From NCBI GenBank assembly GCA_963965975.1, contig OZ014411.1, positions 808,501-872,500 on the forward strand: a stretch of 64,000 nt of DNA, read 5' to 3'. This stretch comes from Xestospongia bergquistia (taxonomy: Eukaryota > Porifera > Demospongiae > Haplosclerida > Petrosiidae). The translations under genes were made by a program, and so were the position numbers. Positions 12,350 through 23,280 of this stretch are shown in pieces (within the stretch, counting starts at the first letter, position 1; every line of letters begins with the position of its first letter). The notes beneath the pieces were generated by a model, which saw only the letters and a program-made list of their open reading frames with translations, made no database searches and was not told the DNA's origin.

Positions 12350-13410
12350 TTTAGGAGGGAATCAAGATAAACAAAGTATCTCTAGTTATTCAAGGTACAG
12401 TTACCTTAGCATATGATGATAATTTAGGGTCATGCTATATTGGAAGATATAAAGTTCCTTCAGGTGCTCATCACAAGTGCAACCATTGCATTGTCACATC
12501 AGATGACATGAGCACTAAGGTATGTCATACTGCCATTTGCTTTGGTGCTTAACATCTTTCAAATAGTTTGTATCTGATTCTTTTGTGCCAAAAACGAGAC
12601 AGACATATAATTGTCATATTTCTGCATTGAAAGGATCAGTTTCGAGCCATGCTTTCTTTACTGGAGACTCCATATTAAATTCCTCTATGTACTTCCATGT
12701 TTCTGAAGGCCTTTGCCCAGATGTGATGGATGATGTGCTTGAAGGAGTTGCTCAGTATGATATAAAGGAGTTATTGAACTATTTCATCAACAGTCACATC
12801 TTAACTCTTTATGAGCTCAACAGTGTAGTAGACAATTTCCCATACTTTTACAATGATATCACTGACAAGCCGACTCAAATATTTATAGTCACTTTACATT
12901 CTTCTGATCATAGCTTAAAACAGAAAAGTGTGTTTGTTGTATAGTAATATGTATGTCATCCTCTGGTCTTTAATTGTAGCTGCACAAACATGGTGCTTGG
13001 CAGATCGCTGCCATTAATGATAGGACAGAAAGTAAGTGAGGTTGATAAAAATTGGCTAAATTTCTTGCTGTTGTTAAATATTATGGACTACCTACTAACT
13101 CCTGTTGTTTCATGTGATATCACTAGTTACCTGAGAGTGTTAATTGAAGATCATCACTCTGAATTTGCTAGATTATATCCTTCAAGTTACATTACACCAA
13201 AATTTCATTTCATGGTTCATTACTCTGAATGGATCGACACCTAAATGTAATCATTAAGTATTAATATAATAATTATACATCTGAATGTGGTTCTCCTGTG
13301 CAGTTTTGGTGTATGAGGTATGAGGCAAACCATAATTACTTTAAAAGCTTAGCTCAGAGAATAAAGCTTCATAAATATATCCAAAAGCCTTGCTACTCAT
13401 CACCAATGAC
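12350..13410 (+). pseudogene. transposon-type gene relic (YFHV...DVMDDVLEG / WCMRYEANH family)
   Basis: Exon-like blocks in order: GTVTLAYDDNLGSCYIGRYK with HKCNHCIVTSDDMSTK (12390-12518), VSDSFVPKTRQTYNCHISAL then YFHVSEGLCPDVMDDVLEGV (12565-12755), SLPLMIGQKVSEVDKNWLNF with TPVVSCDITSYLRVLIEDHH (13003-13160), SSYITPKFHFMVHYSEWI (13183-13238), and FWCMRYEANHNYFKSLAQRI (13300-13365). This succession, particularly FHV-DVMHDVLEG and WCMRFEAKHxYFK, is a multi-copy protein family of aquatic animals that I take to be DNA-transposon derived; I cannot assign the superfamily. Frames change and stops intervene (for example 12942 and 13242), some of which may be introns. Judged a relic. Confidence 0.5.
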
Positions 13411-13509
13411 TAATGTGTCTATACTTAAATGCTGAGAGTGGAATGAGCCTAACGAAACAGGAAATGTCAGAACCAGCTAAATAACATTAATACCATAATA
13501 TTCTTTCTA

Positions 13510-13803
13510 AATTATGTAACAGAATGGAAGGTTTCAGTTAATGATGTACCTTACTGTGCCGAAGTGAAGGTGTTAAGAGGGGATTTGACAGCCCAATCCA
13601 TCATTACTAGATTTTCACTGTCACGTAACTTACGTGATATTCTATCATTACCATCATCACAACGGAGCTTGAGAAGTTACTGTTGTCATCATTTCCCAAT
13701 CCTCTTAAAGGCAGACCTTGTCATGCTAGATACCAAATTGTGCTTATTATCTTCAATAGAAATTGACAATTTTCTGCCTTCTCCTTTCTTCATTGATTCA
13801 TAA
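13510..13803 (+). pseudogene. possible C-terminal continuation of the 12.35-kb relic
   Basis: An open frame ending at TAA 13801-13803 contains KVSVNDVPYCAEVKVLRGDL and a Ser/Leu-rich stretch. It follows the WCMRYEANH block on the same strand and may be its C-terminal part. I do not recognise it independently. Confidence 0.25.
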
Positions 13804-14290
13804 GTTGTTTACCAACATCTTCTACTTGCTTTGTAATTGATATCATAATTTCAATAGCTGCACAATGACAATGACTAGACTCATGCTTTCTAAAAGAGAC
13901 AGTTCCAGTTATTGAAACCAGTGGAAACAAATGTACCATCCATTTTACTGGCTTCTAAAGGAGCAACGTTTTTGCTGAACAGCTTGAGCACATGTGAAAC
14001 AGATCACTAAATCATTTACTTCATAATAGTAAATCCATGTCCAAGATTTGTACCAAGATACTTGGAAAGGTCTAGAAACAACTTTTGTCTTTAGAAACTA
14101 CCTCTTTGGATAATTAAAATGACATAGCTGATACTTGTTTGTACAATTCTCCATATTTTAACAGCTAGCGCTGCTAGTAATGGCAGGCATGCATGACTGT
14201 TTTTTATTGTGCATGTAGGATGCAGCGGAGTAGGAACAATATTTACTTTGGGGGAGCCAAGTTTTTAATGTATATATTATTGTATATAAT
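13804..14290. other. no gene recognised
   Basis: About 490 bp between two oppositely oriented transposon relics. No coding signal. Confidence 0.4.
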
Positions 14291-14294
14291 ATAA

Positions 14295-16080
14295 TCAAAA
14301 ATATCTAAAATATGCAGTATTGGTACTGCAATTTTGAATAAATTCAGATGCAATGTCCTTAGTGTCAATACTATCAGTTCTATCTTTGTGTACATGTAAA
14401 AGGACGCAGTGATTCAGTGTAGATTGTGTCATTGAGTTTCTTAAGTATGTCTTGATGTGTTTAAGTGCTGAAAAGTTGCTTTTGGAACTGGCAGTTGTCA
14501 TTGGAGTTGTTAAATATATCTTGAGAAGTTTGTGTACTTCTGATATTACTGTCTTCAAATAGTTTTGAGTGTTTAAAACATCACACAATGTTTGAACTCA
14601 TGTTACCTGATGAATAGGAATGCCATCCGGTGTAACTGTTTTAACAGCATCTGGGAGAAGCTTTAACTGTAGTTTTAACTTTTCCATGTCTATATCATTA
14701 GTATAAAGTGATACAAAATCATCAGAGAGTGTTGTTGGTTTGCCATTGGCACTATCAAGTAAAAGTGCCTCAATATTCCTAACTAGAAGAAAGTTGTGTT
14801 GCATGAATCTTCTTTCAATACCACCCACAGCACTATCAATAAAATCAAAATACTCCTTTCTAAACATATCTTCCACTAACTTAAATTTGTGTTGTGGTTC
14901 ACTATCATTTATTCTCCATGGGATGTTTCTTTGACATGGAAATATTGGAGGATCATATTTTCCATCAGCATTTGTTTTAACCAAATCAAAAAATGACTTA
15001 AATTTATCATCAGTTATGAGGCTCTTCAAGGCCTGTATAGTTAGTTACTTTTACAGCAATAAAATAGTCTTCTGCATTGGTGTCAACACATTGAAGAGTT
15101 ACTGACAACTGCTCTGTTACACTAAATATTAAAACAGCTAATTCGAGACCAAAGTAAGTATGAAATTTCTCCATCAAAGCAATCATTCCACTACATCTTC
15201 TTGAACAGTTATCAGAACCACGAGAGCATTCTTCCATAGTTAGCTGGAGTGTTTCATAATTATCAATAATTGCTTTGATTGCCCCAGTTCTAATGGTCTA
15301 TCTAGTGGGACAGAAAGTGCATATTTGGGATAGAGATGAATTATCTTGCTGGCTTTGAATTTTCTCAAAAACAACTTGCCTTTTAGGCAAATATTTGATT
15401 AGTTTAATGAGCTCCGTAGAAAAGTTTAAAGCTTCCTTAATACTCTTGATGTTCCTACCAATGTCTTGTAGACATAAATTAGCACAATGTGCCCGACAGT
15501 GATGGAAATAGCAGCTGGTTATCACTTTGAAAATGCTTGGCAACACCAGTAATATGGCCCAAGACGCTTGATCCAGTACCATTTCTAATATTAACGTTAG
15601 GTTAGAACTTCCAGAGTGATCATTCCGTACTGTCATGCCTTGTCTCGTTAAAAATTTTAAAGCTGTAAGTTGCTTGATTAGACTATTTCTTCTTGTTTCT
15701 TGATTTCTCTAGTTCACTTGAAAGTAAACTACTTACAGAAGTCGATTGGCTATATTGATGGGCTTTGATAGCATCAAGGTGTGCTAGAGAAAGTTCGTGC
15801 TCTTTGAATCGAACTGTTGCCCTTCTCCAATTTGTGTATCCAGTAAAAACAAATGATGACTCTGCTTTTGTACTCATTATCATAACATTTAACTGCACTG
15901 CCTTTAAACAGTAGAAACATAGGGCTTTGTATTTAGATGAGCATAAATGAAGCCCTGGAAATGACATATACCATTTTGAAAGGAAGTTTGTGCATTGGTT
16001 CCAGACCCATAAACTCTTTCTGATTTTTTAAGCAGCATCCTACTTGTTGGTTGACTTATTTCTCCACCTTTACAGCACAA
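14295..16080 (-). pseudogene. hAT transposase relic, ZMYM1/TTF-type zinc finger class
   Basis: Read on the - strand, 15967 down to 15683 has the TTF-type zinc-finger region: ALCFYCLKAVQ, FVFTGYTNWRRATVRFKEHE and LAHLDAIKAH. Next comes LIKQLTALKFLTRQGMTVRN (about 15690-15600), NFSTELIKLIKYL, and the fragments MEECSRGSDNCSRRCSGMIA (15237) and AEDYFIAVKVTNYTGLEEPH. The last block (14588-14295) is a hAT dimerisation domain: LKIYLTTPMTTASSKSNFSA, LKHIKTYLRNSMTQSTLNHC, then LLHVHKD. Domain order matches ZMYM1-like genes, which descend from hAT transposons. At least four frame breaks separate the blocks, so it is inactive. I did not find its terminal inverted repeats. Confidence 0.65.
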
Positions 16081-16435
16081 GTCTATGCATATGTCTTCAG
16101 AAGTAGTACAAGTTCCTCAAAGGTTTCCTCACGAGAGATATTATGTTCGTCAAAATCAGAAAGTGCTTCTTCTTGACCATTAGAGTTACTAGTGACAGAT
16201 AAGTGTTCTTAGAACCTTCCTTACTGGATGAGAGTGTGGTTAGAAAAGATAATATTCATAACTAATTATCAATAATTTGATATTTCAATGTCTTTTTCAA
16301 GTAATGAAGACAAAAGATGTCATGACTTTGGAGTCTACTGAATGTTCCTCAAGATCAGTGAACCTTGACCCAGTGACATCCACTGAATGGGATCATTATC
16401 TACAAAAAAATATACAAAGCCTTAAAATAATGTTT
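16081..16435. other. no gene recognised
   Basis: About 350 bp between the hAT relic and the Tc1-type derivative. No supported feature. Confidence 0.35.
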
Positions 16436-16969
16436 TAATAGAAGAGGAAATACCTCACCTTACAATCCATGCATAAAACACCTTTTTTAAATGAAGATAC
16501 CAAAGGGAAAGAGACTGAGGTCACAAACAAGTGAGATTGTTGCAAATGTCTATGACTATTTCAAGAAACTCAGCAGGCATAAATGGACTCTAGATCTCTG
16601 AAACGACGCTTATTAGTTGATGATTTTAACGTGAAGCCATCAGATAAAAAACCCTACTACCTCTATCAAACATTCTCAGACTTCCTTCTTTGTAAAAGGT
16701 TTTTTTCTGAACTTTGGTGGGTTTATAGCTCCCCTAAATCAAAAAAGACAACACCTGGTTATCATTTAATAATAACAATTGTTATAATAGAACATTTGTT
16801 CATATAATAGGAACTGCAATTTTGAATTGCCACATGACATACTACTGATTTCTCAAGGCGAAAAGTGTTATTCGTTAAATCCTTGAACATGCAAACTTTG
16901 AAGTATGTTGAAGTTATGCCAATGTATAGAGTTTTATAGTTTTTTACTTTCGTGTAGCACTAGAGACCC

Positions 16970-17047
<78 letters not shown>

Positions 17048-17155
17048 GCGTGTTTGCAAGCTGAATTGATTAGTGCAAGTCCCATGTTGATAGCATGTAA
17101 AACAGTGAATTTTTTTACATGTTTGGGTAGTTCTTCTCAACTCGGACAGAGTATA
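16436..17155 (+). mobile_element. deleted, rearranged Tc1/mariner-type element (copy T1)
   Basis: The right end (17134-17155) is TTCTCAACTCGGACAGAGTA plus TA, the reverse complement of the left terminus at 38116, so this is the 3' end of the same element family. Inside, 16520-16690 matches the helix-turn-helix region of the 37.4-kb copy (ATGTCTATGAC..., TTAGTTGATGATTTTAACGT). Almost the whole catalytic region is deleted. The 5' terminal segment (ATACCTCACCTTAC...ATGCATAAAACACC, 16450-16485) lies in reverse orientation relative to its other copies at 37195 and 38155, so the left end was inverted. After the right TIR the sequence continues as ankyrin-array intron, which the element interrupted. 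Confidence 0.65.
16975..17044. repeat. (AT)n microsatellite inside copy T1
   Basis: About 35 AT units. At the equivalent point of the 42.5-kb copy the element has only TTATATATAAAATG, so the microsatellite grew after insertion. Confidence 0.9.
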
Positions 17156-18350
17156 GCATTCTCAACATGTTATCATATTTTACTATTCAATTGCAAGTGT
17201 TAGTGATGTCTCAGTTAACTGTTGAGAAGTTTGAAAATAAAGAAACATCTTTGAGTAAACAACTTGTCATAAATGTTGTGATTAAAATTACTACTGAGGC
17301 ATTTAATTGATGAAATATATATTTGCAACTCCGAACTAGACATTACAAAAACATGATGAAAGTGGTATATATTTGCATAGTATAGTATAGTAACCACATG
17401 TATAACAACAGAGACAGTGTAAAAAGACTTTATGTAGTAATAATGCTACTACAGTAGATTCATGTACATCATTTCTTAAGGTACAAGACTTTCATTGATT
17501 ATTGTAGTCTGGGGACAAGTCTACTACCCAATATTACATATATCCCAATATGCAAGTAGGCTTAGCTTGCATCTAGATCAACAAAAAACTAATAAGGCTA
17601 GTTTGCCTCTAGACCCTCCTACACCCATCAGCTTGTTGATAAGGAAGAGATATTTGCCATCAGTGGAGAAGAGGCTAACTCGTTAGACTACAGATATGTA
17701 CACATATGAACTACTATCATAAGTGGTTTTGTTAACAACCTATATGAACTCACATTATTCTTAATATCAACAGAACAGCCACCCTCAATCAGAAGAAGTG
17801 CAATATCTGTATGGTTATTCTCAGCAGCAACATAGAGTGCAGTCTTTCCATCCTAATAAAAAGATGACATAAATAGAATAACCAGATGTACTTGTACACT
17901 GTGCTTGTATTTATGTAGTTCTCTTTAAAAATTTGTCAATGATCAAATTCTACAAAGAATGTGTACAATATGGTTTTAAAATATACTATACCAAAATTAA
18001 ACCACTAACTATTGAATGGATGTATTCAATATGCCATGTAAAACTAGAGTTACCATTGTTAGATATGACAACAAACAGGAATTCAACTTCATCATCACAC
18101 ATTTCAAAAAAGTTAATGCAAAGATGCAAGACTTTCATTGACTCCAGCAGTCATGGGGTAAGCCTACTCTTCTACATCCCACATATTCCAATATCCAAGG
18201 AGGCCTAGTTTGCTTCTAGAGTATCAACATGCCAATAGCCCTAGTTTGTCTCTAGACTCTCCTACACCCATTAGTTTGTTGATTAGAAGGAGATACATGC
18301 CCATTGGTTGAGGTGAGGCTAGCTCGCTACACTACATGTGTGTATGTACT
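17156..18350 (-). repeat. partial ankyrin exon-intron unit (third locus)
   Basis: The flanks of the exon at 17754-17852 repeat intron sequences of the right arm. TTACTATTCAATTGCAAGTG at 17180-17200 recurs near 52205 and, with changes, 56000. The block of CAAGTCTAC, AGTAGGCTTAG, CTAGACCCTCCTACACCCAT and GTTGATAAGGA recurs near 53710, 56340, 57310, 58030 and 59220. The block also occurs a second time at 18125-18345. This is therefore a piece of the same exon-unit array sitting in the TE-rich spacer. Confidence 0.65.
17754..17852 (-). CDS. ankyrin repeat exon (third locus)
   Basis: A 99-bp phase-0 exon starting DGKTALYVAAENNHTDIALL and ending VDIKNN, with AG acceptor and GTGAGT donor intact. 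It is nearly identical to the exon at 1707-1805 and to 59457-59555. Whether it belongs to a live gene is unclear: I see no ROC-COR exon downstream on the - strand before the Tc1-type insertion at 17155. It may be the last surviving repeat of a truncated copy or part of a gene starting at 19598. Confidence 0.6.
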
Positions 18351-18444
18351 TGTATTTACTAGCAAATGTTAATATAATGTAAAGTATTCATGATATATTA
18401 TGTCTTTGATGTTTATATTACTGTATATATATATATATATATAT

Positions 18445-18535
18445 ATAGAAAGGAGAAGCACCATTACAAATGTCAATTAAGATCAGTACAGTTAATATAA
18501 CAAGTTGGTGCTAAACCTGATATCACTACTAAAGT
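18445..18535 (+). pseudogene. degenerate ankyrin exon, + strand
   Basis: After a TATAG acceptor the text reads KGEAPLQMSIK, and in another frame QVGAKPDITTK before GTAAGT. Together they look like the two ends of one ankyrin repeat with a frameshift between. It lies on the opposite strand to the neighbouring exon at 17754. Confidence 0.3.
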
Positions 18536-18801
18536 AAGTTATCATAACATTGATGTTATTATGATGTAGTAATTGTAATATATGTGCGTATACATGTGTT
18601 CTTGTATACATATACAAGTATAAGACATGTGGACATAGACATTCAAACATATGTGAAATATATTGTAAGGTTCTGTTTAAGGGGATATCATCTCGTTAAG
18701 ACATACACTATATGCTTTAGTTGTTTGAGAGAAGATTGTTATTATTTAACAAGTCTAGAAACTAAAGCTGGAGCTAATTCTTTGGCTTGTATCTAATTTA
18801 C

Positions 18802-18987
18802 CAGAGGAGAGAGTGGAAGGAGGTCCACCATGATCAGATCTGGTCAGGGAATGGGACACAACAGTAGACAGATTAGTACCCAATGAGTTGCCCAATGCGT
18901 TCAAGGACTCACCAGGATTTATTTGCGTTTCCTCCAGTATGTCTCTCAGTCTCAGTAGTATCCATTCAACAAATTCACTGGAGCAAC
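18802..18987 (-). CDS. exon after the start exon of the third ankyrin locus
   Basis: A 186-bp exon with TTTAACAG acceptor and GTAAAT donor, phase 1 at both ends. It encodes CSSEFVEWILLRLRDILEET, then QINPGESLNALGNSLGTNLS and STVVSHSLTRSDHGG. I do not recognise a domain; the first part is an amphipathic helix and the rest is Ser/Thr/Gly-rich. It joins in frame to the ATG exon at 19574-19598 (codon GGT across the junction). The next ankyrin exon (17754) is phase 0, so at least one exon between them is missing or unseen. Could be a start region of a kinase-less ankyrin gene, but the link is inferred from position and phase only. Confidence 0.45.
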
Positions 18988-19573
18988 CTGTTAAAGAAAT
19001 AATATGTAAATGACACATTTCTGTTAAAACTAACAGATGTGGTGAGACAATATGTCTAGTTATATTGTAGTTAACTAACAATAATTAAATAAAAAAGCCC
19101 AAAACTAACTAAAATAAGATACTAAAACTAAAAAAGGCACTATATGAGGTATTATCTGCCCCATGTCTGAATATTAAGTAATTGTACTATAACTGACAAT
19201 TAATACAAAGTTAACACAAAGTAACTACAAACTAATTGAGGTGTACCTACGTATATATTATCTCACTAAACCTTACATTATAATCATTACTAAGATTAAG
19301 ACACCAATAAACTCAATGCTAACAAAGTATCAAGCTACAGTGAACTGACTGATGATATTGTATGTATAGTCAATAACAATGAGTCTTTCACACAACTATA
19401 TATATATATACATATATACACGCATATATATATACATATAATTACATTTGAGGAGGCTAAATCCTAAACTATAAACAGCTAAAATTTTAACTGCAAACAA
19501 CACAGACCTACAATCTATTGTTGCCACACAATTACAGTCAAACATCTCATCTTCATCAAAGACTTGACAATAC
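18988..19573 (-). other. candidate intron with AT microsatellites
   Basis: Contains alternating AT/CATATA tracts around 19397-19440. No other coding signal. It would be the first intron if the exons on either side are joined. Confidence 0.4.
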
Positions 19574-19598
19574 CTTTAATATCTTCACTGTTTGACAT
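19574..19598 (-). CDS. possible first coding exon (MSNSEDIK)
   Basis: The sequence reads ATG TCA AAC AGT GAA GAT ATT AAA G followed by GTATTG. The leftover G completes a Gly codon with the exon at 18987. It is short, so chance cannot be excluded. An upstream TTACAG precedes the ATG by a few bases, so a 5' untranslated exon is possible. Confidence 0.35.
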
Positions 19599-20110
19599 CT
19601 GCTGTAATACAGTCAAAGCAAGCAACATAGATGTAAAACGTAGGTTCTAATTGATTAATTAACTATTAATATTGCAAAACTTGGGCGGGGCTCACTTGTA
19701 TGCTGTACAAAAACGGAAGCATCATAACTTTTAAGATGTGAATGATTCTTTACTTGTTCTCTTATGAACTCAAATTTTAACACTTAATTACTGTTATATT
19801 ATTATTATTATTATCATTATTAATAATTATTACTGTTGTTATTATTAGTAGTAATAAGTAGTAAGCATTATTATAGTTAAAATACCATTAAAAAGGCCTG
19901 ATTGTCTAATTATGTATACAGTCCATGTATATATTATATATTATCTTCTGTACTGGTACCTAAAGAAAAAAAAATGACTTCATGTCTTATATGTAATATT
20001 TTAACTTACTTTGTTTAATCTATAGTTATATTTGTTGCCAGCTTGTTTTGGCTTTTTTCTGTTCAGTATCTACAAGAACATTAAAAGTGTTACACTTATT
20101 ATACTTACAT
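19599..20110. repeat. noncoding; TTA-type microsatellite
   Basis: A degenerate (ATT)n tract lies at about 19793-19862. Otherwise AT-rich sequence without a supported gene. Confidence 0.45.
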
Positions 20111-20132
20111 CCAGACCAGCAGCATGGAAATG

Positions 20133-20193
20133 GCAGACTAACTGCCCTATTACCTTCGTATTCCTGCATGAAGAGAAAGGGCAGTTAGTCTGC
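20133..20193. repeat. 15-bp perfect hairpin
   Basis: GCAGACTAACTGCCC at 20133-20147 is perfectly complementary to GGGCAGTTAGTCTGC at 20179-20193, with a 31-nt loop. Flanking ATGGAAATGG and CCTTCCATTT extend the pairing imperfectly. Open frames on both strands here are a by-product of the palindrome. Confidence 0.6.
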
Positions 20194-20504
20194 TTATACC
20201 GTACCTTCCATTTCTTCACACCATCTGAAGTCTTTACAAATGAAATATATATGCAATGGTGACAAATAGCTATAGTTGTACTTACCATCAGCTCATAATA
20301 GTGCTGAGAGCATATTATAATCTGTCAAAGAAGAAACGAAATAGTGATATTGTAATTGCTAACTGAACTTACACTTTTCTTTACACCCCTGTACTTTTGC
20401 CCATTCTTGTGGCACCCCTCCACCTGACAGCTGTTTTCCTGTAGTAAGTGAGTAGCTGAGTGAGCAAAACATTTAACGTGGACTTACATCATGGTGACCA
20501 TTTT

Positions 20505-21095
20505 TATAGGAGGAGGGATGGGGCTCATTATCAAACTACATGAAGAATTAATTGGACACAATATTAATGTGTGTGTACGTTTGTGACTTACAGATTAGTG
20601 AGCCATTGCTTGGGAGGAGTGATAGAATTTAGCATCAAACTACATGAAGAGTTATGCACAATATCAATGTATGTGTAAGTTTGTGACTTACAGGAGAGTG
20701 AACCTTTGCATGAGAGGAGGGATGGGGCTTAGTATCAATCTACATAAAGAATTGCACACAATATTAATGTATGTGTATGTTTGTGACTTACAGATTGGTG
20801 AGCCATTGCTTGAGAGGAGTGATAGAGCTTAGCATCAAACTACATGAAGATTTGCACACAATATCAATGTATGTGCATGTTTGTAACTTACAGGAGAGTG
20901 AACTTTTGCATGAGAGGAGGGATGGGGCTTAGTATCAATCTACATGAAGAATTGTACATAATATTAATGTATGTGTATGTTTGTGACTTACAGGATGGTA
21001 AACAATCACTTGGGAGGAATGACAGAGCTTAGCATCAAACTACATGAAGAATTGCACACAATATCAATGTATGTTTATGTTTGTAACTAATGTTA
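20505..21095 (+). repeat. tandem repeat, about 100-bp unit with 200-bp higher order
   Basis: Six units; the marker AGGAG(G/T)GAT recurs at about 20511, 20615, 20715, 20815, 20915 and 21015. Alternate units are more alike (GGGATGGGGCTTAGTATCAAT versus GTGATAGAGCTTAGCATCAAA), giving a 200-bp period. Most units carry GTTTGTGACTTACAG, which resembles a splice acceptor. The array ends exactly where Ty3/Gypsy sequence begins. The open frames in it (20644, 20844, 21044) repeat with the unit and are not genes. Confidence 0.8.
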
Positions 21096-23075
21096 TCTTC
21101 GAGAGAGCTCGCTTTAATCGGTGTAATCAAGCACCGGGGGAAACCTCCGAGCAATACATTATGGAGCTCTACAAACTAGTGGAAGACTGTGAGTATGGGG
21201 CGATGAAAGAGGAGATGATACGCGACAGGCTGGTGGTAGGTATCAGAGACACAATGCTGTCAGAACGGCTACAGCTAGACCCAAAGCTCACCTTAGAATC
21301 GGCTAAGAAAGCTGTACGTCAATGAGAAGATGTCAAGGAGCAGCAGCAAACACTAAACAAAGACAAACATGGTGCTGGCGCTCATGTAGCCGTAGACCAA
21401 GTCAGAGGAGGGAAGAGATTCAGTAAAATGAAAGAGCCACGCAGTGGAAAAGAAAAGGCGAAGTCACGAAATGCAGAGTGTTCTTGCTGCAGTAAAGGAC
21501 ATCAAAAACACAAATGCCCAGCAAAGGAGGCAACATGTCATCGGTGTAACAAGAAAGGACACTATAGTTCATGCTGTTACTCTAAGGTTGTGGGAGAAGT
21601 TAATACTCACTCGAGTCCCAACGAAATGGAATTAGACATGGTATTTTTGGACACGCTAATATCAGATGCCAATGAATATTGGAAGGCCAGAATAGAAGTC
21701 AACGGCACCAAGCTGCAGTTCAAGGTAGACACTGGAGCAGAGGTGACGGCGATGTCAGAACAAGATTATCGGGGACTAAGAAAGGTGAACCTACAACCAA
21801 CATCTAAGATCTTGTATGGACTGTCACATCACACACTCAAAACTATTGGTCAATTTAGGGAAAAGTCAAATATGCCGAGAAACAATCTGAGCAACTCATT
21901 TTTGTCATTCGGGGGCTGAAGACCAATTTATTGGGGTTACCAGCAATCATGACACTCAAGATAGCTGCAAGAACTGATGCTGTTATTGACCAAAAGACTC
22001 AACTATTTGAGAAATATCCATCAGTGTTTACTGGATTGGGATCATTTGGAGAGGAGTACTCCATCAAATTAAAAGATGATGCCAAACCACATGCCCTGTT
22101 CACTCCAAGACAAGTCCCGCTACAATATCAAAGTAAAATCCAAAAAGAATTGGAATGCATGGAGTCTCTGGGAGTTATATCAAAAGTGGATGAATGGTGT
22201 GCTGGTATGGTTGCAGTGTCGACTTACGACCACTGAATGAAAGCGTCCTCAGGGAAGTTCACCCACTTCCAAAAATTGATGATCTTCTAGCTCAATTATT
22301 GTTGTCACTGTTTTTAGTAAACTAGATGCTAACAGTGGGTTCTGGCAGATACCGTTGGAAAAGGAGTCAAGACTATTAACTACCTTTATAACACCAATGG
22401 GCAGATATTGTTTTAACAAACTACCTTTTGGGATCGCAAGTGCTCCGGAACATTTCCAGAAGCAGATGTCAAAAGTCTTGGCAGGACTAGAGGGAGCATT
22501 ATGCCTTATTGATGACATTTTGGTGTACGCCAAAACACAGGAGGAACATGATATCCGTCTTGAAGCAGTGCTCAAGAGGATTCAGAAGTCAGGAGTCACA
22601 TGAAAAATGTGAGTTTAGTAAAACTAGTTTAACTTTTCTAGGTCATGTAGTCGACAAACACGGGGTACACCCAACCCTTAAAAACTGATGCAATTAGCAA
22701 CATGAAGCCCCCAAAGGACATCACAGAGTTGAGAAGGTTCCTAGGCATAATTAGGAAAATTTACACCTCGATTAGCTGAACTCACCCACCCATTGAGAGA
22801 ACTTCTAGGGAAAAGAAACCTCTGGAGATGGGAGTCACCACAGAATGTAGCATTTTTCCAAATTAAGGAAGAACTATCAAAGCTCACAACACTATTACCA
22901 TACAACATGGAAGCAGAAACAAAGGTTGCTGCAGATTCTTCCTCATATGAGGTAGGAGCAGTTATGCTGCAGAAACAACAACAATCATGGAGACCAGTTG
23001 CTTATGCCTCTCGGTCACTATCCGAAACTAAAAAGAGATATGCCCAAGTGGAGAAGGAGGCACTGGTGCCAAAAA
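21095..23075 (+). pseudogene. Ty3/Gypsy gag-pol relic, 5' and 3' truncated
   Basis: In order: gag capsid-like text (FERARFNRCNQAPGETSEQY, MIRDRLVVGIRD, 21097-21325); two CCHC zinc knuckles (C-x2-C-x3-H-x4-C and C-x2-C-x4-H-x4-C, about 21478-21575); an aspartic protease with VDTGAEVTAMSE (21725-21760); reverse transcriptase from LFEKYPSVF (22005) through DANSGFWQIPLEKESRL (22326), TPMGRYCFNKLPFGIASAPE and the catalytic LIDDILVY (22507); LGHVVDKHGVHPT; and an RNase H-like start (VAADSSSYEVGAVMLQKQQQ, VAYASRSLSETKKRYAQVEK) that stops at 23075. Breaks: stop at 21323, frameshift near 21890, an internal deletion around 22215 removing the first RT Asp region, and shifts near 22290, 22600 and 22680. 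No integrase and no LTRs were found, so it is dead. Confidence 0.8.
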
Positions 23076-23280
23076 ATACTCAAACACTGGTAAAACATGC
23101 TTGCATGTGATGGCCATTTTGAACTCAGCCATCAGAGTTGCTGCTTAAAAATTTGCTTATTTTACAAATATTTTCATAGGCTAAAAAATTAGAATAGTAA
23201 AAGTTGTGGTTGCCAAGAGGTTAAAAATTGGCTTATTTTTCAGGTATTTTGGTGCTTAAAAAATCAAACTGGATTGTACA
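23076..23280 (+). repeat. fragment of interspersed repeat X and an associated motif
   Basis: At 23075 the Gypsy sequence switches abruptly to AAAAATACTCAAACACTGGTAAAAC, a piece of repeat X (also at 35890, 36450 and 43405). It is followed by GATGGCCATTTTGAACTC and AAAAATTTGCTTATT, which recur at 29915-29960. Confidence 0.6.

Noticed and set aside
20644..21032. Similar small proteins repeated every 200 bp
   Set aside because: They are the translation of a noncoding tandem repeat and shift with its period.
20505..21095. CRISPR-like array
   Set aside because: Units are contiguous 100-bp repeats without unique spacers, in an animal genome.
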